DNA of 64,000 nt from Paulownia fortunei (Eukaryota > Streptophyta > Magnoliopsida > Lamiales > Paulowniaceae): positions 8,246,001 through 8,310,000 of the forward strand of contig CM033124.1 in NCBI GenBank assembly GCA_019321725.1, given 5' to 3'. The notes beneath the pieces were generated by a model. The model made no database searches. It saw nothing but the letters and a program-made list of their open reading frames with translations, and had not been told where the DNA came from. A program made the translations under genes and the position numbers. Positions 13,347 to 26,110 of the stretch are shown here, in pieces (the first letter of the stretch is position 1; the number at the start of each line of letters is the position of its first letter).

Positions 13347-13985
13347 ATGGCAAAGAATCCATTTGCAACAATCCTTGAACAAAACAAATTAACTAGACCT
13401 AATTTTGTCGATTGGCTAAGAAACCTGAAGATAGTTCTTCAGTCAGAGAAGAGGGCATACGTCCTCGACACTGCGCCTCCTTCGATACTATCGGAGGATA
13501 TTACTTTAGAGGATTATGCAGGTTATTTACGTCATGTTGATGACAATCTGCAGGCTCGATGCTATATGATGGCATCAATGTCAAATGAGCTGCAGAGACA
13601 GAATGAGGATCAAGATACTGCCTATAGGATCCTCATTCACCTACAAGAGTTGTATGGTGAAAGAACTCGGCAGACGAGATATCAGATCTCAAAAGAGCTT
13701 TTCAGATGTCGTATGACTGAGGGCTCTTCAGTCCATGATCATGGATTGAAGATGATAGCCCTTATTGAAAGGCTGGCATCCCTTGGAGTCGTTATGGAGA
13801 ACGAACTCTATACGGACCTTCTGCTGCAGTCTCTGCCTCCATCATTTGACACCTTTGTTGTTAATTTTAACACGCACAACATGGAGACTAGTCTCGCTGA
13901 GCTTGTGAACATGTTAAAGACGGCTGAGTCCACCATGAAAAAGGACAAGCTGGTTCTGCTTGTTGGATTTTCTTCCGGATCATAG
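13347..13985 (+). pseudogene. gag: Copia gag (UBN2-type)
   Basis: This 213-codon frame encodes the nucleocapsid precursor. I take the ATG at 13347 (MAKNPFATILEQNKL) because related copies align there, although the frame stays open from 13311. Residues 1-70 carry the N-terminal gag domain (FVDWLRNLKIVL), and residues 95-205 the UBN2-like part (LQELYGERTRQTRYQISKEL, MIALIERLASLG, LPPSFDTFV). The frame stops at 13983, before the lysine-rich linker and zinc knuckle, which follow out of frame at 13990-14110. Only CHYCGKLG of the knuckle remains, and a small deletion removed its His and last Cys. The protein would lack a working RNA-binding tail. Confidence 0.9.
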
Positions 13986-14087
13986 GCTAAAAAGCCCAAG
14001 AAAGGAAAAAAGAAAGGGTTCCTCTAAACCCAACAAGCTGAAAGCTAAGGGCGGTGTCAAAAAGGTTTCTTCTCAAGCCAATGACAA

Positions 14088-17000
14088 GTGCCATTACTGC
14101 GGCAAACTAGGAATTGCAAGGAGTATCTTGCAAGCCTGAAGAGTTCAGGTATATATTTTGTTGAAGTTAACTTGTCGGTTAACAATACTTCTTGGGTATT
14201 AGATACCTGTTGTGGCTCACATATTTGCAATGATTTGCAGATGATGGCAAGAAGTAGGAAGTTGGATGGAGGAGAGACGGTCCTTAGGATAGGAAATAGA
14301 GCAAGAGTTGCTGCATTAACTATAGGGACCGTTAATCTGGCTTTAGAGAATGGTTATGTAATAGTTTTAAATAATTATCTTTTTGTTCCGGATATTATTA
14401 AGAACATTATCTCTATTCCAGTTTTGGATAGAGAAGGTTTTAAGTTTACCATTGAGAATGGAAATTGTTCCATTTTCAAACGTTCTGATTTTATATATTT
14501 TGGTTGTTTGACGAATTGTTTATATACTATTACTCCGCATAACCCCATTTTCACAATTCAACAACATAAAAGAAAATTAGATCATCATAGTTCAATGAGC
14601 CTGTGGCACGCAAGATTAGGATATATTTCTGAGAAAAGGATTAACAAATTGGCACAATTGCTTGATCTAATGAGAGAGCAAGAACTACCAACTTGTGAAT
14701 CCTGCCACAAAGGAAAGATGACCAAATCTCTATTTGTTGGACAAGTGGAGCGAGCCAAGCATCTATTAGATTTGATCCATACAGATGTATGTGAGCCACT
14801 AAATGTTAGTGCTCGTGGGAACTATAACTACTTCTTAACCTTTACCGATGACTTCTTTAGGTATGGTTATGTGTACCTTTTAAGGTACAAGTCTGAAGTA
14901 TTTGAAAAGTTCAAAGAATTCAGAACTGAAGTAGAGAAACAAACTGGATTAAGTATAAAAACTCTTCGATCTGATTGAGGAGGTGAATACTTAAGCACAG
15001 AATTTTTAGATTATCTAAAAGAGAATGGGATTCTCTCACAGTGGACTCCTCCTGCTACTCCCCAACTCAACAGAGTTGCAGAACGCAGGAATCGAACCTT
15101 GTTGGACATGGTTATATCTATGATGAGCTTCACTTTATTACCTCTTTCATTCTGGGGCTATGCCTTAGAAACAGCGGCATACCTATTAAACAGGGTGCCA
15201 TCTAAAGCTGTCCCCCAAACACCATATGAGATGTAGTATGGAAAGACACCTTCCTATAAATACCTTAGGGTATGGGGGTGTGCTGCTTATGTGAAGCAGC
15301 TAGTGGGAGGTAAGTTGGATATGAGATCCAGCTTATGCAAGTTTGTGGGGTATCCAAATGAGTCTATTGGATACTATTTCTATGATGCCACGGAACAAAG
15401 GGTGTTTGTTTTGAGGAATGCTACCTTCCTTGAAGAAGAATTTTTTTCAGATGGAAGTGACAATGTCGTAGAACTTGAAGAGGTTCAAGAACTACAGAAC
15501 ACCCCAACTGATGCAGTAAATGGTACACCAGCTGATGCTGGACCCTCTAAAGCACAATCTCTTCGAAGATCCGAAAGGGTCTCAAGGGTACCTAAGAGGT
15601 ACAACTTGTTGTTAGAGAACAAAGAAGAGGGACTCCCCTTGGATAATGATCCAAGAAGCTATAGAGAGGCGATGTCTGACATCAACTCGAAGAAGTGACA
15701 AAAAGCTATGCAGTCCGAAATAGACTCTATGTACTCCAACAAGGTATGGACTTTGGTGGACCTACCATAGGGAATTGTTCCCATTGGCGGCAAATGGGTC
15801 TACAAGCGGAAGCTTGGAGTAGATGGAGAGGTAGACACCTATAAGGCACGATTGGTAGCAAAAGGTTATACTCAGAAGCAAGAAATTGATTATGAGGAAA
15901 CTTTTTCACCAGTAGCGATGCTTAAATCCATACGGATACTGTTAGCCATATTTGCATATTATGACTATGAGATATGGCAAATAGATGTGAAGACTGCTTT
16001 TCTTAATGAAAACATTAAGGAAGAGATCTATATGAAGCAGCCAGAAGGCTTCATATCCAGCGGGAGCGAGCAAAAGGTTTGCAAGCTCCAGAGATCCATT
16101 TATGGACTCAAACAAGTTTCGAGGAGTTAGAACATCCGATTTGATGAAATGATCAAAACGTTTGACTTTCATAAGAACCGAATGAACCATGTGTCTACAA
16201 GAAGGTTAGTGGGAGTGCAGTTACATTTGTTGTGCTCTATGTTGATGACATCCTACTAATTGGGAATGATGTAGGGATGTTGCAGTCAACGAGGACTTGG
16301 TTATCTAATCAGTTTTCCATGAAGGACTTGGGAGATGCATCTTTTATCCTAGGGATAAAGATCTATAGAGATAGATCCAGAAGGATGATCGGACTATCTC
16401 AGTCCATGTACATAGACAAAGTGCTAAAAAGGTTTAGCATGGAGGAATCCAAGAGAGGATTTCTGCCTATAAGTTATGGGGTTTTACTCTCTAAAGTTAT
16501 GTCTCCTAAGACACCTGAAGAGAGAGAAAAGATGGCTCGCATACCTTATGCTTCTGCAATAGGGAGCATAATGTATGCAATGTTATGTACAAGGCCTGAT
16601 ATAGCACATGCTCTGAGTGTCACGAGCAGATATCAGTCCAATCCAAGAGAAGAACACTGGAAAGCCGTTAAGATGATCCTCAAGTACTTGAGAAGGACTA
16701 AGGATATCTTTCTGATATACAGCAATGGAGAACTAAAACTGGAGGGATATACAAACTCTAGTTTTCAGTTCGATATAAATGACTCAAAGTCCATGTTCGG
16801 ATACATATTCACCTTGAATGGTGGTGCGGTCAGTTGGAAGAGTTCCAAGCAAGAGACGACTGCAGACTCTACCACCAAAGCTGAATATATTGCTGCATCA
16901 GATGCAGCAAAAGAAGCTGTTTGGATTAGAAATTTCATCCAAGGGTTGGATGTAATTCCATCCATTGTTGATCCAGTTATGATTTACTGTGATAATAATG

Positions 17001-17224
17001 GAGCTATTATGCAAGCAAAAGAGCCAAGATCTCATCAAAGATCCAAGCACATAATGAGACGATATCACTTGATCAGAGAGATCATTGGTAGAGACGACGT
17101 CATTGTGGATCGAGTTGCCTTAACAGAAAATGTAGCAGACCCACTTACTAAGCCCTTAGCACAGAAGATATTCGACGGACATCTTGAGAAGATGGGCCTT
17201 AGATACATGGGCAATTGGAGCTAG
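14088..17224 (+). pseudogene. pol: Copia pol: protease, integrase, RT, RNase H
   Basis: The order of domains is protease, GAG-pre-integrase, integrase, RT, RNase H, which defines Copia. The protease site reads LDTCCGSHIC, with Cys in place of the Gly of the DTG triad. The pre-integrase zinc motif lies near 14590-14710 (LWHARLGY, then CESCHKGK). The integrase core starts near 14770 (IHTDVCEPL) and continues past 14978. RT runs about 15745-16480, with the catalytic YVDD at 16238-16249. RNase H is near 16830-17200 and ends in ADPLTKPL. The frame is broken by stops at 14976 and 15235, a stop near 15696, stops near 15768 and 16128, and a frameshift near 16180. The last 330 codons (16232-17224) are open. 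Confidence 0.92.
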
Positions 17225-17238
17225 GGCAAGTGGGAGAT
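17225..17238 (+). other. Polypurine tract
   Basis: GGCAAGTGGGAGAT directly precedes the TG of the next LTR. The equivalent tract of the truncated copy is at 20883-20896, and that of the minus-strand copy is at 46449-46463. It primes plus-strand DNA synthesis in this class of elements. Confidence 0.85.
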
Positions 17239-19605
17239 TGTTAGAGTAGGATGCCCAATGCCCTAATTAGATTGGGTGTATTATACTCTTTTGCTTTTGT
17301 AAAGACAATATTATTGGAAATCATATTAATAAAAAGGTATTTACTTTATTTTTTGTCTTGCATTTTTTATTTCTGCACATTAGATAAAGTCCTTAGACCA
17401 AATTTAGCTACGGGGCATGGTCGCGCCTATGATGGCGATCATGGAACATGTCTCTAAGGTTTTGGTCTTAAATAAGTTTCGAGTCGAGAGTTTTTTGAGA
17501 TAGAACATCAAATAGCTCAGTAAGACTCGTACATATAATGCATGTGAGACGAGGATGTCATATTTCATTGGCATTAGCGTAGAAACGTAAGTGCATATAT
17601 GTGGGTGTTTGTTAGGGAACAAGTACACCAAATATGGCCCGCAAGAAATTCTTAGTTGGAGGTTTTGCCTGTCGAAATAAGAATTTCTGTGTTGCGATAG
17701 TACACGACTAGTCCTCAGACTTGAGGCATGATGGTAGTCTTGTGTGCTTCCTGCAGCACTTTGATATATCTTCTGATTGCTTGACAATCGCAAAGGGGGT
17801 TATATTGGGTGTTGCACTGGTGTGCATGGAGGTTTGTCAGTGGCCAATATAAAATTCGACACTTGTCTTTTTAAACAAGGGAATCTCCTGTATTTTCATA
17901 GTTCGTGATTCAAAGACCTTAGCCAAGGCAGAATGAATTGTGATTCATCAAGAATCATTGGAACTTGAAATGAGATCACAACAATTGAATCATTTAGGGT
18001 TTCGACTTATAATTCATGCCTTAGATTCAATCAGAAGATTAACTGTCGAAAGGACCGTACGTGTATGGTACTCGCAACTGAAATAGGTTTACTCGCTATT
18101 TCACCTAGGACTAGTTTGTCATGATAACTTGCTAGGTGTTTTCATGGATAGTGAGGTTCTTGGAATTAAGGAGTTGATTCCAAGCGGATTAATTAATTGG
18201 AATAATTGTTATTCATAAGTTGCAAATATTGCAAACCTACTATTAGCTTAGTAGTGAATCTAAGAGGGTCACATATCTTTATGGAAAGTAACATTTTTAA
18301 TTTTAAATTTTATCCAATGGTTAGCTTAGTAGTGAATCTAAGAGGGTCACATATCTTTATGGAAAGTAACATTTTTAATTTTAAATTTTATCCAATGGTT
18401 AGCTTAGTAGTGAATCTAAGAGGGTCACATATCTTTATGGAAAGTAACATTTTTAATTTTAAATTTTATCCAATGGTTGGAAATTAATTAATTAATACTG
18501 ATCAATTAATTAATTAAGGGTTCTATTTAATTTAATAGTTAAATTAAATTATTCAATTAAGTAATTTGATTATTTAATTGGACCTAATTTGATTAGAAAG
18601 CCCAATTGGAGTAAATTAGATTAATCAATTGGATTGATTAAATTGGGATTGAATCAATTGAATTGATTTGGGGATTTTTGAGTCCAAGCCCAAAATAAAT
18701 GTGGATCACTTAAGAAGCCCACTAAAGTATGAAGAGAATAAATTAAATAAATATGATTTATTTAATTAACATATTTATAGATAAATAAATATAGTGATCA
18801 ATTTTATAGGATAAAATAGGCCACTAAGATTTAATTTATGTATAAATATAATTATAGTATATATATATGATATATATCTATCTTGATATTATTTGAAGAG
18901 TTCAAATTAATATTAACAATGTATGTAGACAATTTTGATGATTAGTGTAGTCTCAAATTAGTGCACATACAATAGAAGAGTGAAAAAAGAAGAGTTCTTG
19001 GAAGATTTGGAATCCTTCTAAGATAAGGTTTTGAAGTAGTTTAAAATAGAAAAACTTTTCAAGAGTTGGAAAAGAATTAAAATTTTCAGCCCTATATATA
19101 TGAGGAATGAACATTACATAATTTAATTCAAAAATTTGAGCAAAAATATTTTGTTTAAAGTCTTCTATTTTTACTCTTCAAGAAAAGAAAAGAAAGAAAA
19201 AGAAAATCAGTTTCTTGTTATTTTCTTCATATTATTGTTTCAAGAACTTAAAAAATCAATCTTTATTGTTCTTGAAAATATACTCCGGTTCTAGATTAGT
19301 AAACAATTAAAAGGATACTAGCGAATCCTTTTGATTGGTGTTGCTTTCCGTATTGTGGACCTAATAGAGGGGAGACACTTGGATCCCTGCAAGTTCTGAT
19401 AGTCCAGAATAAGCAATTGATTGCTTCATTCCCTACAACAACCGGAGTGCACGAAAGGTATAATTTGATTTTATATTTATTTATATATTCACTTGAATAA
19501 GCGCGATCGTTAAAATCGCTTTCGAATCAAAGGGGTTAAATTTATGTTTGATAAAAATTTTAATTTTCTGCTGCATATACCCCTGCGATTATAGCGAACC
19601 CAACA
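17239..19605 (+). repeat. Middle LTR (LTR2) of the Copia block
   Basis: It is 2367 bp and bounded by TGTTAGAG and CCCAACA. It is 155 bp longer than LTR1, accounted for by two extra 78-bp repeat units at 18243-18476. It is the 3' LTR of the complete internal region at 11782-17238. It joins directly to pol sequence at 19606, with no primer site. Confidence 0.95.
18243..18476 (+). repeat. Three tandem 78-bp units inside LTR2
   Basis: The segment beginning ttagcttagtagtgaatc is present three times with starts at 18243, 18321 and 18399. The copies are essentially identical. LTR1 and LTR3 have one copy, so the triplication happened in this copy after insertion or in its immediate parent. Because 78 is a multiple of three, it creates a spurious open frame with a 26-residue repeat. 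Confidence 0.97.
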
Positions 19606-20896
19606 ATATCTGCATATTTTGACTATGAGATATGGCAAATGGTTGTGAAGACCACTTTCCTTAATTGAAACATTAAGGAAGATATCTATATGAAGTAGCC
19701 AGAAGGCTTCATATCCAGCGGGAGTGAGTGAAAGGTTTGCAAGCTCCAGAGATCCATTTATTGGCTCAAACAAGTTTTGAGGAGTTGGAACGTCCGGTTT
19801 GATGAAACGATCAAAACGTTTGACTCTCATAAGAACCCAAATAAATTATGTGTCTACAAGAAGATTAGTGGGAGTGCAGTTACATTTGTTGTACTCTACG
19901 TTGATGACATCCTACTCATTGGGAATGATGTAGGGATGTTGCAGTCAACGAGGACTTGGTTATCTAATCAGTTTTCCATGAAGGATTTGGGACATGCATC
20001 TTTTATCCTAGGGATAAAGATCTATAGAGATAGATCCAGAAGGATGATCGGACTATCTCAGTCCATGTACATAGATAAAGTGTTAAAAAGGTTTAACATG
20101 GAGGAATTCAAGAGATGATTCCTGCTTATGAGTCATGGGGTTTTGCTTTTTAAGATTATATCTCCCAAGACACCTGAAGAGAGAGAAAGGATGGCTCGCA
20201 TACCTTATACTTCTGTAATAGGGAGCATAATGTATGCAATGTTATGTATAAGGCCTGATATAGCCCATGCTTTGAGTGTCACTAGCAGATATCAGTCGAA
20301 TCCAGGGAAAGAACACTAGAAAGCCGTTAAGATGATCCTCAAGTACTTGAGAAGGACTAAGGATATATTTATGATATACAGCAATGGAGAACTAAAACTG
20401 GAAAATATACAGACTCTAGTTTTCAGTCCGATATAGATGATTCAAAGTCCATGTCCAGATACATATTCACCTTGAATGGTGGTGCGGTCAGTTGGAAGAG
20501 TTTCAAGCAAGAGACGACTACAGACTCTACCACCGAAGCTGAATATATTGTTGCATCAAATGCAGCAAAAGAAGCTATTTGGATTAGAAACTTCATCCAA
20601 GGGTTGGGTGTAATTCCATCCATTGTTGATCCAGTTATGATTTACTGTGATAATAATAAAGCCATTGCGCAAGTAAAAGAGTCAAGATCTTATCAAAGAT
20701 ACAAACACAGAATGAGATGATATTACTTGATCAGAGAGATCAGTGGTAGAGGTGACGTCATTGTAGATCAAGCTGCCTTAACAGAAAATGTATCAGATCC
20801 ACTTACTAAGCCCTTAGCACATAAGATATTCGACAGACATCTTGAGAAGATGGGCCTTAGATATATGGGCAATTAGAGCTAGGGCAAGTAGGAGAT
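19606..20896 (+). pseudogene. pol: Copia pol, 5'-truncated second copy
   Basis: The sequence picks up in reverse transcriptase at the point equivalent to about 15949 of the complete copy, and continues through YVDD near 19900, the RNase H region and the end of pol to the polypurine tract at 20883-20896. Stops are visible near 20116 and 20317, with a frame break near 20400. Everything upstream of RT is absent, and the sequence begins exactly at the 3' end of LTR2. In the nested-insertion reading it is the surviving 3' part of the older element. Confidence 0.9.
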
Positions 20897-23095
20897 TGTT
20901 AGAGTAAGATGTCCAATGCCTCAATTAGATTGGGTGTATTATACTCTTTTGCTTTCGTAAAAACAATCTTATTGTGAATCATATTAATAAAAAAGGCATT
21001 TTCTTTATCTTATGTCTTACATCTTTTATTTATGCACATTAGATAAAGTCTTTAGACCAAATTTAGCTACGGGGTAAGATCGTGCATATGATGGCAATCA
21101 TGGAACATGCCTCTAAGGCTTTGGTTTTAAATAAGTCCTGAGTCAAGAGCTTTTTGAGATGGGACATCAAATAACTCAGTAAGACTCGCACATATGATGC
21201 ATGCTCGTGAGACGAGAATGTCATATTTCATTGGTATTAACGAAGAGATGTAAGTGCATGTATGTGGGTACTTGTTAGGGAACAAGTACACCGAACATGG
21301 CCCGCAAAAAATTCTTAATTGGAGGCTTTGCTTGTTGAAACAAGAATTTTTGTGTTGCGATAGTACATGACTAGTCCTCAAACTTGAGGCACAATGGTAG
21401 CCTTATGTGCATCCTGCAACACTTTGATATATCTTCTGATTGCTTGATAATTACAAAGGGGGTATGTTGGGTGTTGCACTGGTGTGCATGGAGGTTTATC
21501 AGTGGTCAATATAGAATTCGACACTTGTCTTTTTAAATAAGAGAATCTCCTATATTTTTATAGTTCATGATTCAAAGATCTTGACCAAGGCAGGATGAAT
21601 TGTGATTCATCAAGAATCATTGGAACTTGAAATGGGATTATAGTTATTGAATCATTTAGGGTTTCAACTTATAATTCATGCCTTAAATTCAATCGGGAGA
21701 TTAGTTATCAAAAGGACCGTACATGTATGATACTCGCAACTGAAATATGTTTACTTGCTATTTCAATTGAGACAGTTTGTCATGATTACTTGTTAGGTGT
21801 TTTCATGAATAGTGAGATTTTTGAAATTAAGGAGTTGATTTCAAGTGGATTAATTAATTGGAATAATTCTTATTCATAAGTTGCAAATGTTACAAACCTA
21901 CTACTAGCTTAGTAGTGAACCTAAAAGGGTCACACATCTTTATGAAAAGTAACATTTCTAATTTTAAATTTTATCCAATGGTTGAAAATTAATTAATTAA
22001 TACTGATTAATTAATTAATTAAGGATTTTATTTAATTTAATGGTTAAATTAAATTATTTAATTAAGTAATTGAATTATTTAATTGGACCTAATTTGATTA
22101 GGAAGCCCAAATGGAGTAAATTAAATTAATTAATTAGATTGATTAAATTGTGATTGAATCAACTGAATTGATTTGGGAATTTTTGAGTCCAAGCCAAAAT
22201 TAATGTGGATCACTTAAGAAGCCCACTAAAATATGAAGAAAATAAATTAAATAAATATGATTTATTTAATTAACATATTTATAGATAAATAAATACAGTG
22301 ACCAATTTTATGGGATAAAATCGTCCACTAAAATTTAATTTATGTATAAATATAATTATAGTATATATATATAATATATATATCTATCTTGATATTATTT
22401 GAAAAGTTCAAATTAATATCAACAATGTATGTAAATAATTTTGATGATTAATGTAGTCTCAAATTAGTCCACATACAATAGAAGAGAGAAAAGAAAAGAG
22501 TTTTTGGAAGATTTGGAATCCTTCCAAGATAAGGTTTTGAAATAGTTCAAAATTGAAAAACTTTCTAAGAATTGGAAAGGGATTAAAATTTTCAGCCCTA
22601 TATATATGAGGGATGAAAATTACATACTCAATTCAAAAATTTGAGCAAAAATTATTTTGTTTAAAGTCTTCTATTTTTACTTTGAGAAAAGAAAATCAGT
22701 TTCTTGTTATTCTCTTCATATTATTGTTTCAAGAACTTAAAGAATCAATCTCTATTGTTCTTGAAAATTTACTCTGATTCTAGATTAGTAAATAATTAAA
22801 ATGATACTAACGAATGCTTTTGATTGATGTTGATCTTTCATATTGTGGACCTGATAGAGGGTAGATACTTGGATCATTGTGAGTTCTGATAGTCCAGGAT
22901 AAACAATTGATTGCTTCATTTCCTACAACAAGCGGAGTGCACAAAAGGTATAATCCGATTTTATATTTATTTATATATTCACTTGAATAAGTGCGATCAT
23001 TAAAATTACTTTCAAATCAAAGGGGTTAAATTTATGTTTGATAAAAATTTTAATTTTTCGTTGCGTATACCCCTACGATTATAGCGAACCCAACA
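20897..23095 (+). repeat. 3' LTR (LTR3) of the Copia block
   Basis: It is 2199 bp and bounded by TGTTAGAG and CCCAACA. It lacks about 20 bp of an A/G-rich run near 22680 that LTR1 and LTR2 share, and differs at many sites in its last 450 bp, where LTR1 and LTR2 are nearly the same. TTTAT follows at 23096-23100 as the right target duplication. Confidence 0.95.
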
Positions 23096-24997
23096 TTTAT
23101 ACCAATACATCTTCTACTACTTCTTTTGGAACATTAATCGAATGATCATCTAGTTGGAGTATAACAAAAATTATTTTAATTTTTTCCAAACCTAACTGTT
23201 CATACACTGAGAAAGGTAGAATATTTACACTAGCACTAAGATAAAGCAAAACACACTCTATTCTAATTTTTTCTATGGTACATAAAATTGTTGGACAACC
23301 TGAATCTTTGTACTGGGGTGGAGTTAAAATGATTTTACTAACACTTGTAGTTAAAAATGTCTTCTTTTGTATATGATGTTTTCTTTTGATTATACACAAA
23401 TCTTTCAAATATTTGGTATAAGAAAGAACTTGTTTGATTGCATCTAATAATGTAATATTAATCTTGACTTGTCTAAAAAGTTCAAAGATTTCAGAATTTG
23501 AGTTCAATTTCTGAGTTGGTTGCAATTTTTAGGAAATGGTACTTGAGGTAAATATTATTATTATTTTTCATTATTTTTACATTTACCTTCATTAAACTTA
23601 CCTTCATTATCAATACTATTTTCATTCTTCATTCCTAAAGGTGAATTAGAAACTTTATCCTTGGAATAAATAGTCTTGTCAACAATATTTCCACTTTGAA
23701 GAGTTGTGATCAAATTAGCCTCATTGACTGAATTTCACATGAAGAAGAAATATGACACTAAGTGTAAGGATTAGGTTGAGGTTGAACATGAAACTTACCT
23801 TTTTTCTGAGTGCGCAAAGAGGCGATTAATGTTGAAAGTATTTTTTTGATCTCATTGATGACTTGTGAAGTTTGATTATTGATGTTTGTTTGTTCATGCA
23901 TAAATGCTTGCAAAGTTTTCTCAAGAGATTTTGTATATAGAGCTGGATAAGAAGGAAAGTTTGGTGGCTTTTATGAATCTAGCGGTTGGGCATGGCTATC
24001 ATCTCGCCAATTAAAATTTGGATGATTTCTTCATTGTGCATTGTAAGTTTTGGAATATGAAGAATGGAAAGGCTTTTTTATCGTGTTCATAAAATTTGCT
24101 TGTATTGGAATATTTGAACATTCATTGGTGGAGTGCCCCATAACATCACAATTACAACAAATGTCTTCCTCTTGCACAAATTTATTTTTCTTTACTTTTT
24201 TAAGTTCCATGGCTTCTACTTTTCTTGTTAAATAGCAATCTTAATATTTAGATCATCTTCTTGACTAAAGTAATATTTTCTTTTATTACTATTAGCAAGA
24301 TTAGATCTAATATAACCTTCGAAAGAATTAATACTATACTATGATTGAGAGTTTTCGGCCAAATGGTCTAAATATTTTATGGCTTCATCAGGATCTTTAT
24401 CAAGAAACTCACCATTACACATTGTTTCAATAAATTGCTTTGTTTCACGAGTTAAACCTTCATAAAAAAAACTAATTAAACGTCATTTTTTAAAATCATG
24501 ATGTGGGCATGAATTAAACAAAATTTTAAATCTTTCCCAACAATGAAAAAAAGCTTCATTAAGATTTTGAGAGAAGTTTTGGATTTATCTTTTCAAAGTA
24601 TTAGTTTTATGAGTTGGAAAGAACTTTTAAAAATTCATCTTACATTTCTTGTCAAGTGCCAATTGACCTAGTTTTAAAGAATTAAACTAGGTTTTTACTT
24701 TATCTTTTAAAGAAAAAAAAATAATCTGAGTTTAGCAATCTCATTTGTATAAATTTGATCACCAAAAATGACACATAATTCATCAAATTCTTTCAGATGC
24801 AAGCAAGGGTTTTTAGATTTTAAACCATGGAAATTAGGAAATAAAGGAATCATACCTAACTTGAATTGAAAGTTATTTGTATTGAGAGGAAAAATGAAAG
24901 AAGAAGGAGAAGAATTTCAAAGATGTTGTAAGTAATAACGCATGGTACACACCTGTGGATTCTTATTTTTATCTTGAAAACTTTCATTTTCAGCCAT
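23096..24997 (-). pseudogene. gag: Ty3/gypsy (Athila-like) gag-protease, 5' part
   Basis: This is the upstream half of the polyprotein whose other half is at 8018-9569. The gag ATG is at 24997 (MAENESFQ). The gag domain follows, with the FHGLKSKNPCLHLKEFDELC region near 24750-24835, where the family usually has H-REFEE. A retropepsin region at 23097-23525 has SASVNILPFSVYEQLGL, where the catalytic Asp-containing DLGASI-type motif has degraded to YLSAS. The last codons before 23096 read on into the sequence beyond the Copia insertion. Several stops lie between gag and protease. Confidence 0.85.
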
Positions 24998-25171
24998 GAT
25001 GGAAGCGTGTAGAGGTGACTTAAACAAATTTCCAAATAAAGTTTTAGAATTATTTTTAACTAAATATCAACAATTATGACTATAATACCATATGATCATA
25101 TAATTATAAAGAAAATAACACATAATATTTACAAATGAGAAATATTTAAAAACCTGAAAAATTACCTTGCC

Positions 25172-25192
25172 TTCTCCATCAACAATGCCAAA
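25172..25192 (-). other. Gypsy primer-binding site, decayed
   Basis: On the minus strand this reads as a degraded version of the TGGCGCCGTTGCCGGGGA site used by Athila-type elements, followed by an A/G-rich run. It lies about 175 bp upstream of the gag ATG, as expected. Its C and G positions have mostly changed to T and A. Confidence 0.6.
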
Positions 25193-26110
25193 AACTTTCT
25201 ACGATATTAAGATTGCAAATCCATGTGCAAGTTGTGTCAAGTAATAAATTTTTCGTGAGTTCGAGGTCGATTCACAAGGAAGTTGTATGAAGATTTCAGA
25301 ATTATATTTCTATAAAAAATGAGATTTATATGGTTTAGAATATAAAAAGAATAATGTATGCTATAACTAAAAAATACCATAGTAATAAAAATACTGAAAA
25401 TTAGAGATCTGCTCTTGAATTTTGGATAGATGAATAATTATTTATTTTGTTTACCTCTTTTAATTACCACTACTAGAATCCATATATAATGAATGTTCTA
25501 TTAGGAAGATTTTATCAAATAACTCATGCATTAAGGTAATCATGATATTATCTCATTATTTGCAAATTATCTTTTAATACAAATGCTTGTTTATAAGATC
25601 AAGTATTTATGCACACTTTTATCTACAAAAAATCAAGATTTCACGTTAGCGGTTAGTATAGTAAAACCAAATATCTAGTAAATGAACCAAAGTATTTGTT
25701 GTGCCATTAGTGATACATAAATCAAGAATCACCGTAAAACAAGTAGGGTTTAGATCAAAACTTAAAACAATAATACAACATACTTAAATATTTTCTACTT
25801 TTATAACTGTTCCTTTTCCTCCGTCAAGAGATTCACCCTTTCTCCTCATCTAAATGAAATTCAAAAAGATATAAAGAAACTAGAAAAGACTAAAAATATA
25901 AGAGAAACTAGAGAATACATTTCTAATATTATTAGAAAAGTTAGTCTAAAGAAAGACAACAATAATTTTTTTTCCCCCTCTATCCCCCTACAAGCTTAAT
26001 GCATGACCTATTTATAGTGTTTGAAGTATGCTAAAGGCTAAACATATATTGGAGGAATTAAACAATCAAGTGGTATGCTAGTTGTCAACAGTTGGTAAGT
26101 TGTTACACCA
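25193..26110 (-). repeat. Probable 5' LTR of the split gypsy element
   Basis: This AT-rich stretch starts next to the decayed primer site. It contains a TATA-like box on the minus strand near 26008-26018 (ctataaatagg). The outer end is uncertain because the partner LTR, expected beyond 8000, is missing. The limit of 26110 is a guess from the change in sequence character. Confidence 0.45.

Larger units (their letters stand above)
9570..23095 (+). mobile_element. Copia block: LTR-internal-LTR-partial internal-LTR
   Basis: Three full-length direct LTRs (9570-11781, 17239-19605, 20897-23095) enclose one gag-pol internal region and a second internal region that starts abruptly in reverse transcriptase. 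The block lies inside a minus-strand gypsy element and is bounded by TTGAT/TTTAT. Sequence after the middle LTR (19606 onward) starts directly with pol, with no primer site or gag. The layout is explained by insertion of one element into the RT region of an older one, then recombination between the two 5' LTRs. Both gag-pol regions carry stops, so neither is autonomous. Confidence 0.9.

Noticed and set aside
18206..18487. Open frame with a 26-residue perfect repeat
   Set aside because: It is produced by the 78-bp triplication inside an LTR. LTR1 and LTR3 have no such frame.
19606..23095. Autointegration product or simple tandem array
   Set aside because: Tandem arrays from unequal crossing over should keep a full second internal region. 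The outer target duplications and mosaic LTR1 fit nested insertion plus LTR recombination better.
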